45,728 bases of DNA from Bacilli bacterium (GTDB lineage: Bacteria > Bacillota_I > Bacilli_A > ML615J-28 > CAG-698): positions 1 to 45,728 of the forward strand of contig CAKJYW010000015.1 in the NCBI GenBank assembly GCA_918272565.1. Direction: 5' to 3'. Positions 35,332-42,762 of this stretch are shown here, piece by piece (within the stretch, counting starts at the first letter, position 1; each line of letters opens with the position of its first letter). The notes beneath the pieces are model-generated. The model had not been told where the DNA came from. It did not search any database and saw only the letters and a program-made list of their open reading frames with translations. The translations under genes and the position numbers were made by a program.

Positions 35332-36552
35332 ATGGAAGCAATATTGATTAATAGAATGTATGCAGGCGAATATTTAACTAAAGGAATAGGTGGTGGAGAA
35401 ACTATCAACCTCCTTTTAGCTGATGATGGTATCAATTATTGTTACATTCAAAAAGTAGGGTTGTTAAACCCTACTTATAACAACACAGTAAAATATGTTT
35501 TAAATACGAGACTTCACGAAGCTGGTTGCTTTGAAATAATAGGTGTTTGCGTTATAAAAGAACAACTAATTGAAGCAAAAGGTGCTACAAGCGCCCAAAG
35601 AGGTAAAAACGCTGTTAAAGAATTAGTGGAATATGTAAAAAAACATCCAATTAATTATGGAGGAGTTCCATACATTAAGGGAACTGAAGATTATCCTCCA
35701 ATAACATTTGCATCTTCTAAGCTTTTGTTTCCTAAAGAACAAGTGTTTATTTTAGATAAGGATTATAATAAAAAAATAAGTGATAATTTCAAAACATTTA
35801 AATTGACTGATAAAAAGTTTTCTAGACAATCATTATTAATGTATGTAGATACAATTAATAACAAAGAATCATTTGAAACAATAAAAGCAATGGTTGATGA
35901 GGAAGATCTTTGGGAAGAAAAAGATACAAGACTTGATCAATATAAAGAGACTAACCATTTTAATTTCTTATCACTAATTAGAAAAGAAGATGATGAATTA
36001 GCTTTTTCTAATATGTTTAGTTATTTCTTTAATAATTATCCTAATCTTTTTAAGGGATTTATAAAAGAAGTATTAAAGGAAGATATTAGTTATGATTATG
36101 AAATAAAAAGGGAATTTCATAATATTGATTTGTGGGTAGAGGATAAGGGAAATAATAGAGTGATTGTTATTGAAAATAAGATTAAGTCTGGAATCAATGG
36201 TGTTTCACCAAGGCATGACTTTAGTGAGGATGGTCTTGTTCAATCTCAATTACTAAAATATTATAAATTTGCTGTAGATTATATTAAAGATGAGGACAAA
36301 GTAGAGTGCTTTATATGTGTTCCTAATTACAATAAGATTGATTTAAAGGCTTATAAAGGAAGTAAACATTATACCGAAATTAAGTATAAAGAGATATATA
36401 ACTATTTAATCACTCAAACAGTAGATAATGTATATTATAGGGATTTTGTGAATGCTTTATATAAACATACGAAAGATGTACCTATTGATTATAGCGAAGA
36501 ATTATTAAATTATATGATTAAGAAAGTAAATAAAGAGAAGAGAAAGGTTTGA
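35332..36552 (+). CDS. PD-(D/E)XK nuclease family protein with extra N-terminal domain
   Basis: 406 residues. The C-terminal half (about 220-385) has the nuclease core: FHNIDLWVED with the catalytic Asp and VIVIENKIKSG with E-x-K, then a QLLKYYKF helix, as in the PDDEXK_4 family. The N-terminal 190 residues (LINRMYAGEYLTKGIGGGET...) form a separate domain of unknown role, possibly DNA or modification recognition. ATG 35332 has AAGAAGGAAA upstream, 50 bases after the ATPase stop with no terminator between, so it is probably in the same transcript. A type IV-like restriction or defence role is inference. Ends in TGA inside a terminator stem. Confidence 0.8.
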   Translation: MEAILINRMYAGEYLTKGIGGGETINLLLADDGINYCYIQKVGLLNPTYNNTVKYVLNTRLHEAGCFEIIGVCVIKEQLIEAKGATSAQRGKNAVKELVEYVKKHPINYGGVPYIKGTEDYPPITFASSKLLFPKEQVFILDKDYNKKISDNFKTFKLTDKKFSRQSLLMYVDTINNKESFETIKAMVDEEDLWEEKDTRLDQYKETNHFNFLSLIRKEDDELAFSNMFSYFFNNYPNLFKGFIKEVLKEDISYDYEIKREFHNIDLWVEDKGNNRVIVIENKIKSGINGVSPRHDFSEDGLVQSQLLKYYKFAVDYIKDEDKVECFICVPNYNKIDLKAYKGSKHYTEIKYKEIYNYLITQTVDNVYYRDFVNALYKHTKDVPIDYSEELLNYMIKKVNKEKRKV

Positions 36553-36572
36553 TTTCAAATCTTTCTTTTTTT
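36542..36572 (+). terminator. Intrinsic terminator overlapping the stop codon
   Basis: GAAAGGTTTGA / TCAAATCTTTC with a 2-base loop and T run. The left arm contains the TGA stop of the nuclease gene. Confidence 0.85.
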
Positions 36573-36610
36573 ATAAAAATATAGAATTTTGGTGCAATAA
36601 TGAGAAATTA

Positions 36611-36624
36611 TGTAAACGTTTTTA
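36611..36624 (+). promoter_or_regulatory. cre-like (CcpA) site
   Basis: TGTAAACGTTTTTA fits the catabolite-responsive element TGWAANCGNTNWCA with one mismatch. It lies 8 bases before the -35 box. Confidence 0.4.
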
Positions 36625-36632
36625 GAAAAATG

Positions 36633-36661
36633 TTGACTGCTTGAATTAGGAGTAGTAAAAT
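36633..36661 (+). promoter_or_regulatory. Promoter of the peptide / GH18 transcript
   Basis: TTGACT (36633-36638), 17-base spacer, TAAAAT (36656-36661). This places a leader of about 150 bases before the peptide gene. Confidence 0.65.
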
Positions 36662-36698
36662 AGAAATATGCATAAAAAAGAAATGTGGATAAACCCAG

Positions 36699-36727
36699 CC
36701 TCTCCCGAAAAGGCGTCGGGGGGGGGG
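36699..36727 (+). repeat. Ten-G homopolymer within a GC-rich leader hairpin
   Basis: 36718-36727 is an unbroken run of ten G in an AT-rich setting. CCTCTCCCGA (36699-36708) can pair with TCGGGGGGGG (36716-36725, two G-T pairs) around a 7-base loop. G tracts of this length are prone to slippage. An assembly or sequencing error in tract length is also possible. Confidence 0.6.
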
Positions 36728-36749
36728 TATGATTATTAATATTGTCTAT

Positions 36750-36785
36750 ATAGACCTGGGATTTTAATCTCGGGTCTATTTTTTT
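36750..36785 (+). terminator. Strong terminator inside the leader (candidate attenuator)
   Basis: A 14-bp stem, ATAGACCTGGGATT / AATCTCGGGTCTAT (two G-T pairs), with a 2-base loop and seven T, lies between the promoter at 36633 and the peptide gene at 36819. No good second promoter follows, so expression seems to need read-through. Upstream CCCAG (36694-36698) can pair with CTGGG in the left arm, and CCCGA (36704-36708) with TCGGG in the right arm. Confidence 0.8.
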
Positions 36786-36818
36786 GTTGATAACTATTTT
36801 TATTAAGGAGGAACTTTA

Positions 36819-36944
36819 ATGGAAAAGAAGAAGTATGAAAAACCTGAAGTTGAAGTGATTGTTATCGATGATAAAGATATAGTCACTGATAGCGTAACAG
36901 TCAACTGGTTTGATATTCCTGAAGGAGATGAAGTAGAAATATGA
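36819..36944 (+). CDS. 41-residue acidic peptide, possible RiPP-type precursor
   Basis: Strong ribosome site AAGGAGG (36805-36811) before ATG 36819. The peptide starts MEKKKYEKPEVEVIVID, continues through DKDIVTDSVTV and ends NWFDIPEGDEVEI. No signal peptide, no Cys. The KxYxKPxxEVI...DIVT layout is like the short precursor-like peptides often seen near PqqD-type genes in gut Firmicutes (from memory, not searched). The stop overlaps the start of the large secreted protein gene (ATGA). Candidate substrate for the PqqD/S26/nucleotidyltransferase/kinase set at 40899-43453. It could instead be a small leader ORF that couples translation to the next gene. Confidence 0.6.
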   Translation: MEKKKYEKPEVEVIVIDDKDIVTDSVTVNWFDIPEGDEVEI

Positions 36945-39526
36945 GAAAGTATTTAACTGCTATTATCTTTTTATTTGTTTCTTTATTTGTTTTTGGATTT
37001 GTTAAGGTAAGTGCAGATCCTGCACCTGGCACAATTACAATAACTAATGGTGCTAGTGTTAGGACTGCAAATCCAGTTGGTCTAAAATTTGAGGCAATAG
37101 TTACTGGTGACTGGGAAGGTGCTGGTACAAGTGTCAAATATGGATTTGTTATATCAAGAGGTTCTTTCTCAAAGAGTCTTTTATTATCAAATCTAGCTAA
37201 AAGCAAAGCGGTTAAGGTAGATTGTGGAACACCTGATGGTGAAGGAAAATTTTTCTTAACTGTAATAGATATTCCAGAAACAGGATATGCTGGAAATATC
37301 ACAGCATTAGCTTATGTTAATGTTGATGGTGAAGATTACTATTCTGATATCGCAGTAACAAGAAACATTGCACAAGTTGCAGCTGTTGCTAATAATAATG
37401 GAATCGAAGCAGATATTATAGATGATGTTGTGACATATACTGCAAGTCATTATATGATAGAATCAACTTTATTCACAGGTGAATACGTATTATCACCAGT
37501 TGATGAAAATGTATATAATTATGCACACTTAGCTGATATGTGGGCTGATTTTATTGCTGACTTTAACTCTGCAACAGGTTCTAGTCTAACTAGTTCATCA
37601 ACATTAACACAATTTCATACAGCTCTTGCAACTGGAATAGCAAGTAATAGTGTTAGAACTTTTCCTGAATCTTGTAATGCTGTTAAATTCTTTAGTGGTG
37701 CAACACTAGTTAAATGGGGTTGGATTTTAGATTATTTCAAGAATAATGGATCAACAGTTCATATTAAAAATCAGGCGAATGGTTTATTAAGAAGTGACAG
37801 AACATGTCAGTCATATGATGGACATAGATTAAGACATTTGGGTGGTTCAATTTACAATTTATTCCATAAAACTCATGAAATGATTGATGGCATGGCAGCA
37901 AATGATTTCACTGGTGGTGAAAGTTCTTACACTGGTGTATGGACTACATTTAATAGTAGTAAGGCTAGCCAACTTAATAACATTGTTGAAATTGGTGAAG
38001 ATGTAACACTACCAAGCGCACTAGTTAAAGCAGGATATGACTTTGCTGGTTATAGAAACTCATCTTTATATTTAGCTGAAGCAAGTTATGAGGTTACAAG
38101 TTCTTTAGCTGTATTTAAACCAGAGTTTTCTCCAACATCTTATACTATTACATATCATCTAGATGGTGGATCAAACGGAGTAGGAAACCCTTCATCATAT
38201 ACAATTGAAACTGCTACAATAAATCTTGCTGACGCTACAAAAGCAGGATATGTATTTGCTGGTTGGTATGGTAATGGTTCATTTACTGGTGATGCAATAA
38301 CCTCTATTCCAAAAGGAAGCACAGGTGACATTGATTTATATGCTAAATACATTCGTGAGGTTTCTATAGTTAATCCTGCTTGGGTAGGAACTGGAAACGG
38401 AACAAAAGTTTCTTATAGTGACACAGAATATACTTTTGGAACTGATGCTTTTGCCACAATAGCTTCTGCTGTTGCTGCGGCTTCACCATATGAACAAATA
38501 TATGTTTTAGCTGGAACATATTCTGAAACATTCACTATATCTACTGCAGGAGTAAATTTGATAGGACCTAATGATGGAGTTTTAGGCAATAGTGGATCAA
38601 GAGTGACTGAAGCTGAAATAACAGGAGGAACAATTACGTTAGGTAAAAACTTAGCAGGTTGTACAATTACTGGTTTCAAGTTTAGTGGAACTTCTAATAT
38701 TGTTAATACTACTGGAGATGCAGGTACAGCTGCAAATCCTGCAACTAACTTAAATGGATTCACTTTTAGTTATAATAAAGTTAATACTAGTTTAACTAGT
38801 GGTAAGGGTTTTATTTATTTTACAGAAGCTTCTAGTAGTTATTCACACAATTTAGTGTTTAGAGGTAATTCATTTACACAAACTGTTACAGGAATCTCTG
38901 CAATGATTTATCTTGATAATAATGCTGGACTATCGATAATTGATAACTCATTTAGTAACATTACTGGTGACGCTGTTTATGTTAATGATACTACGAAAGG
39001 TCTTGCTGGTGATTTGACTGCAACAGGTAATAGTTTTGTAAGTATTACTAAGGGAGCAATCTTTAATCATTGGTATTCACCATTACCTGATACATCTCCT
39101 GATATTTTAGTCAGAGATAACTATTTCAAAGATGTTGATGGAGGAGCCTGTGTAAACTTTGAAAAATGTAATGGTGGAGATAATTATAATTCATTTGTTA
39201 TAGAATTAAATGTATTTGATGACGTATTCAAAGTTTATTGGGTGTATACTTCAACTCAAACAGGAAGTTCATATGGAAGTATATTTAGAAATAATGTTGT
39301 GTTCAAATATGAAGGTGGTCTTTCAGACTGTTATACAGCTAAAGGTGGTGCAATAGACTGTGCTAGTAATTTATATTTGTCAGCAGATGGAGCAACAGTT
39401 TATACAACAACTGTTTTATCTAACTTCTCATTTGGAGCATATGCTGAGCATGTTAATACAAGTAATTATGCATCAATTAAAGATTATAATGATGCAACAG
39501 GAAAAGGATTCAGTTTACCTAGTTGA
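36941..39526 (+). CDS. Large secreted multidomain protein, N-terminal part up to an in-frame TGA
   Basis: 861 residues before TGA (39524-39526). Signal peptide about 1-26 (cleavage near VSADP). An Ig-like N-terminal domain (about 30-160), a helical region (about 170-370), an InlB-like/Listeria-Bacteroides repeat (about 400-475, YTITYHLDGGS and AGWYGNGSFTGDAIT), then a right-handed beta-helix (about 485-830) with repeated NSF/NYF turns. The frame stays open past the TGA for another 421 codons, encoding an Ig-like and a GH18 domain. The natural protein was therefore probably 1,283 residues, and this is a truncated product unless the TGA is read through or is an error. Start overlaps the peptide gene (ATGA). 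Confidence 0.75.
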   Translation: MRKYLTAIIFLFVSLFVFGFVKVSADPAPGTITITNGASVRTANPVGLKFEAIVTGDWEGAGTSVKYGFVISRGSFSKSLLLSNLAKSKAVKVDCGTPDGEGKFFLTVIDIPETGYAGNITALAYVNVDGEDYYSDIAVTRNIAQVAAVANNNGIEADIIDDVVTYTASHYMIESTLFTGEYVLSPVDENVYNYAHLADMWADFIADFNSATGSSLTSSSTLTQFHTALATGIASNSVRTFPESCNAVKFFSGATLVKWGWILDYFKNNGSTVHIKNQANGLLRSDRTCQSYDGHRLRHLGGSIYNLFHKTHEMIDGMAANDFTGGESSYTGVWTTFNSSKASQLNNIVEIGEDVTLPSALVKAGYDFAGYRNSSLYLAEASYEVTSSLAVFKPEFSPTSYTITYHLDGGSNGVGNPSSYTIETATINLADATKAGYVFAGWYGNGSFTGDAITSIPKGSTGDIDLYAKYIREVSIVNPAWVGTGNGTKVSYSDTEYTFGTDAFATIASAVAAASPYEQIYVLAGTYSETFTISTAGVNLIGPNDGVLGNSGSRVTEAEITGGTITLGKNLAGCTITGFKFSGTSNIVNTTGDAGTAANPATNLNGFTFSYNKVNTSLTSGKGFIYFTEASSSYSHNLVFRGNSFTQTVTGISAMIYLDNNAGLSIIDNSFSNITGDAVYVNDTTKGLAGDLTATGNSFVSITKGAIFNHWYSPLPDTSPDILVRDNYFKDVDGGACVNFEKCNGGDNYNSFVIELNVFDDVFKVYWVYTSTQTGSSYGSIFRNNVVFKYEGGLSDCYTAKGGAIDCASNLYLSADGATVYTTTVLSNFSFGAYAEHVNTSNYASIKDYNDATGKGFSLPS

Positions 39527-39571
39527 ACTTCTGGTGATAGAGTAAACTTCACTAAGAATGAATTAGATGAA

Positions 39572-40792
39572 ATGTTTGAGTCTATCACTGAAATTGATAG
39601 TAATATTTCACTACCTACAAGTAATGCCACATACGGAACTACTATTAGTTGGAGTTCTAATAAGACTGATCTAATTAGTAATAGTGGTGTTTATGGTAAT
39701 CCTTATGCGGATGAAACTGTTCGCCTAACTGTCACAATCACTTATGACGTTGCATCAACTACTGTTTATTATGATGTTACAGCTAAAAGGTTCTATAGTG
39801 ATTTGACTGATGGAGTTACAATGGGATATATGTATTTTAGTAATTCAACTGCTAGCTTAAATACATATGAGAATTTAGATATAGTTGTATTTGCTCATGC
39901 TAAAGCTAACGCAAGCGGAGAAATATACAATTTATCAACAATCGCTTCATATGTACCTAGTAATGTTACTAAAGCACATACCTATGGAACATATTGCTTA
40001 TTATCACTTGGTATGATGGATAGCGAACATCTAGGTTATATGACTACCATTGCTGCTTCATCAAGCCTAAGAGCAACATTAATTGATAATATAATTGATG
40101 CAATCAATGATTTAAATCTTGATGGTGTTGATATTGACTGGGAATATCCTAAGTCTAGTGAAAAAGCAAATTTCACTTTGTTTATGAGTGAATTATATGC
40201 AGCTGTTAAAGCTAATAATCCACATCATTTAGTAACTGTTGCAACTGGAATAGAAACATATACTAGATATGATTTTGAAAACAGCAAGAATTATATTGAT
40301 TATATTTCGATGATGACATACGATATGCAACATAGTTCTATAGCTAGTCACCATTCTGCGCTAAATTACAAATCATATCATTGTTATAGATCTGTTCAAG
40401 ATGCCTATAATTACTATATTACTAATAGTGGAATTGACCCATCTAAGATTATATTAGGTATACCATTCTATGGTAGAAAATTTACTGATACTGATGGATT
40501 AGGAGAATCAGCTACTGCAGATGTTGCTTTAAGCTATTCAACAATCGTTTCAGATTACTTAACAAATCCTAATTATACAAGGTATTTTGATAATGATTGT
40601 AAAGTACCTTATCTATATAGTAGTAGTGATAGAGTGTTTATCACTTACGAAGATAGTGAATCTATAGCACTAAAGATTGCTTATGCTAAAGAAAAAGGAT
40701 TTGCTGGAGTAATGTACTGGCAAGACGCTCAAGATAGTGGTGACATATTATTTAATGCAATTATTACTAATATGAGCGGTTATACTGATTAA
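39572..40792 (+). CDS. GH18 chitinase-like C-terminal part of the secreted protein, cut off by the TGA
   Basis: Same frame as 36941-39526 and continuous with it: codons 39527-39571 are open (TSGDRVNFTKNELDE). ATG 39572 has no ribosome site and the segment has no signal peptide, so it is unlikely to be an independent gene. It contains an atypical bacterial Ig-like domain (about residues 1-75: ISLPTS, TISWSSN, SGVYGN, VRLTVTITY) and a GH18 barrel with the complete catalytic motif DGVDIDWEYP. The catalytic Glu would be 1068 of the joined protein. MMTYDMQ, GIPFYGRKF and GVMYWQDAQD are also typical of GH18. The enzyme would cut chitin-like or N-glycan GlcNAc linkages outside the cell. Confidence 0.75.
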   Translation: MFESITEIDSNISLPTSNATYGTTISWSSNKTDLISNSGVYGNPYADETVRLTVTITYDVASTTVYYDVTAKRFYSDLTDGVTMGYMYFSNSTASLNTYENLDIVVFAHAKANASGEIYNLSTIASYVPSNVTKAHTYGTYCLLSLGMMDSEHLGYMTTIAASSSLRATLIDNIIDAINDLNLDGVDIDWEYPKSSEKANFTLFMSELYAAVKANNPHHLVTVATGIETYTRYDFENSKNYIDYISMMTYDMQHSSIASHHSALNYKSYHCYRSVQDAYNYYITNSGIDPSKIILGIPFYGRKFTDTDGLGESATADVALSYSTIVSDYLTNPNYTRYFDNDCKVPYLYSSSDRVFITYEDSESIALKIAYAKEKGFAGVMYWQDAQDSGDILFNAIITNMSGYTD

Positions 40793-40797
40793 TAACT

Positions 40798-40835
40798 AAT
40801 AGGCAAGTTATTGGTTCAATAATTTGCCTATTTTT
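40798..40835 (+). terminator. Intrinsic terminator
   Basis: Stem AATAGGCAAGTTATTG / CAATAATTTGCCTATT (one G-T pair), 3-base loop, T run. Confidence 0.9.
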
Positions 40836-40851
40836 GTATACTCGCTATTTA

Positions 40852-40880
40852 TTGATTAGAGATGTCTATTTTGGTATAAT
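40852..40880 (+). promoter_or_regulatory. Promoter of the nucleotidyltransferase/PqqD/S26 operon
   Basis: TTGATT (40852-40857), 17-base spacer, TATAAT (40875-40880) with an extended TGG before the -10. Confidence 0.85.
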
Positions 40881-40898
40881 AGGTTTGGAGTAATAATT

Positions 40899-42038
40899 AT
40901 GGAAAAGATATTAACTGATTTTCTTATCTTAATAAGAAATTATGTGAGTGACTATGATGCTTCTTTTTCACTAAATGATAAAGAACTAGAAGCATTAGGA
41001 GAATTAGCTCATTTTCATAATATTGATTCTTTAGTACTAGAAGCATTTAAGAAGAATAATCTAACAATAAGTGAAGACTTTTCAAAGAATGCTAAAAGAG
41101 AATCATATAAATCAATGGCTCAAGAAGAGGAATTAGAAGTATTAAAGAGGCGATTTATTGAAGAAAAGATTCCTTTTATGCCACTAAAGGGAGCAGTAAT
41201 ATCAAAAATGTACCCTAAATCTTATTTAAGAAATAGGGCTGATATTGATATCTTAGTTAAATTAGATGATTTTAAGAAAGTAAAAGAAATCTTATTAAGT
41301 GAAGGATATAGTTTTGGAGTTAGTGGCAGTAACCACGATTCATATAATAAAGGTGCTCTAATAAAGATAGAAATCCATAAGAGTTTAATAGATGAAGCAA
41401 TCTCCACTCATTCATTCTTTAGTAATGTTTGGGATAGTGACTATATTTATAATGATGGATATGAATATTTCTTAAAAGAAGAATATTTCTATATGTTTTT
41501 ATTAAGTCATAGTGCTAAGCATTTTAGTAATGGTGGAGGAGCATTTAGGTTATTAATTGATTTATATTATTATTTTAAGTTTTTAAATAATAATGGAAAA
41601 TCATTAGATTTTGATTTAATAAATGAAAAGTTAGAAGAGCTTGGTTTAGCGAAATTCAATAAAATAGTTTTAGAATCAGTTGATTATTTGTTTAATGGTA
41701 AAGAAGAAACTGAAGATATATTACTTTTCTTAGATTATATCTTAAAAGCTGGAACTTATGGAACTAAGCAAATTAATAGTATGATTGGAATTGATCAAGA
41801 AGGTAGTAAGGGTAAACATATATTAAAACGCCTTTTTCCACCGCTATCTATTATGAAGCGTCGTAATCCTACTTTAAAGAAAGCTCCGTTTTTACTTCCT
41901 TGGTTCTATTTTACGAGGTGCATAAAAGGATTATTCCGTTTTAAAGCAACAAAAGAAGAGCTAAAATCAATTGATGATGCTAAAAAATATGATAAAGAAA
42001 GATTAAATAAAATAAAAGATATTACAGGTTTAGGGTGA
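40899..42038 (+). CDS. Nucleotidyltransferase family protein (NTP_transf_5-like)
   Basis: 379 residues. Core motifs of the family are visible: PFMPLKGAVISKMYPKSYLR, then RADIDILVKLDDF with the DxD metal-binding pair, and IEIHKSL. The family is often found beside PqqD-like and HPr-kinase-like genes in peptide-modification loci, as in the lasso peptide paeninodin cluster. The modified target is not known. Own promoter; the stop (TGA TAA in tandem) is followed 4 bases later by the PqqD gene. Confidence 0.85.
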   Translation: MEKILTDFLILIRNYVSDYDASFSLNDKELEALGELAHFHNIDSLVLEAFKKNNLTISEDFSKNAKRESYKSMAQEEELEVLKRRFIEEKIPFMPLKGAVISKMYPKSYLRNRADIDILVKLDDFKKVKEILLSEGYSFGVSGSNHDSYNKGALIKIEIHKSLIDEAISTHSFFSNVWDSDYIYNDGYEYFLKEEYFYMFLLSHSAKHFSNGGGAFRLLIDLYYYFKFLNNNGKSLDFDLINEKLEELGLAKFNKIVLESVDYLFNGKEETEDILLFLDYILKAGTYGTKQINSMIGIDQEGSKGKHILKRLFPPLSIMKRRNPTLKKAPFLLPWFYFTRCIKGLFRFKATKEELKSIDDAKKYDKERLNKIKDITGLG

Positions 42039-42042
42039 TAAT

Positions 42043-42309
42043 ATGAAAATAAAAGAAGGATTTGTTTTAAGAAATGTTGGGGGAAGCTATTTGGTTGTAG
42101 CAACAGGTAAAGTAGGAGCTACTTTTAAAAAGATAGTAGAACTTAATGAAACTTCCGCATTCCTATTTAACTCAATATTAAATGGTGCATCAACACTAGA
42201 TGATTTAGTTAATAAAATGACTTTAGAATATGATGTAGATAAGCATCAAGTAGAAGTAGACATAAAAGCATTTATTGAAAAGATGAAAGGATTAGATATC
42301 ATTGAATAG
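42043..42309 (+). CDS. PqqD-family protein (RiPP recognition element)
   Basis: 88 residues. Begins MKIKEGFVLRNVGGSYLVVATG, with the usual PqqD beta-hairpin, then IVELNETSAFLFNSI and a helical C-terminus (TLDDLVNKMTLEYDV). PqqD-like domains bind leader peptides and bring them to modifying enzymes. AGGGTGATA precedes ATG 42043. It overlaps the peptidase gene by 8 bases, so the two are translated together. Confidence 0.88.
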   Translation: MKIKEGFVLRNVGGSYLVVATGKVGATFKKIVELNETSAFLFNSILNGASTLDDLVNKMTLEYDVDKHQVEVDIKAFIEKMKGLDIIE

Positions 42310-42730
42310 TCCTAAATCATATAAAGAAATATTAGAAATAAAGCCATTTGTAATAGTAAATATTGTTGGGACGAGTATGTTACCTCTTTTACATGAAGGC
42401 ATTGATACAGTAAAAGTAGCTAGACGCGTAAGGCCCTTAGTTAAAGGTGACGTTGTTTTATTTAATCGAGATAGCAAGTTAGTCTTACATAGGATCATTA
42501 GGGTTAAAAAGAACAAAGAAGAAACAACATATGATATATGTGGCGATAACCAAGTACTTCTAGAAAAGAACGTCCCAGATTCAGTAATCTTTGGAGTAAT
42601 GGAAGGATATTATAGAGGCGAAGAATATATTGATATATCTAATAAAGAATATATCAAATATTATAAAAAGAGAATGAGAAATAGAATATTAAGAAAATTC
42701 AAATCTTTTCTTAGTAGACTATTCAAATAA
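42302..42730 (+). CDS. S24/S26-type peptidase, soluble, SipW-like Ser/His form
   Basis: 142 residues from TTG 42302, the only usable start before the active-site motif, with GAAAGGAT 9 bases upstream and overlap of the PqqD stop. VGTSMLPLLHEG carries the catalytic Ser. KGDVVLFNR and LVLHRIIRV supply the HR motif of the Ser-His (SipW/ER-type) branch rather than Ser-Lys, followed by the CGDNQ box. Unlike signal peptidases it has no membrane helix, so it should act in the cytosol, perhaps removing a leader from a modified peptide. The C-terminus is very basic. Confidence 0.82.
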   Translation: MNSPKSYKEILEIKPFVIVNIVGTSMLPLLHEGIDTVKVARRVRPLVKGDVVLFNRDSKLVLHRIIRVKKNKEETTYDICGDNQVLLEKNVPDSVIFGVMEGYYRGEEYIDISNKEYIKYYKKRMRNRILRKFKSFLSRLFK

Positions 42731-42731
42731 A

Positions 42732-42762
42732 AAAGCTGCTTTTATTTAAAAGCAGTTTTTTA
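42732..42762 (+). terminator. Bidirectional terminator between convergent genes
   Basis: Stem CTGCTTTT / AAAAGCAG with an ATTT loop, A run on the left and T run on the right, so it works on both strands. It overlaps the stop of the minus-strand kinase gene. Confidence 0.88.

Noticed and set aside
36690-36785. Known riboswitch class (c-di-GMP, fluoride, preQ1) in the peptide leader
   Set aside because: The conserved cores of these classes that I can recall are not present; only hairpins and the terminator are seen.
36901-37302. Minus-strand open frame of 133 codons
   Set aside because: Antisense to the peptide and signal-peptide region of the secreted protein; no initiation signals on that strand.
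38413-38763. Minus-strand open frame of 116 codons
   Set aside because: Shadow of the beta-helix coding region; no ribosome site or promoter and biased Pro/Val composition.
39524-39526. TGA read as tryptophan (mycoplasma-type genetic code)
   Set aside because: TGA ends rhaB (with ATGA overlap), the nuclease gene at 36552 (inside a terminator), the nucleotidyltransferase gene at 42038 (tandem TGA TAA), 1638, 31488 and 36944, and Trp is encoded by TGG throughout.
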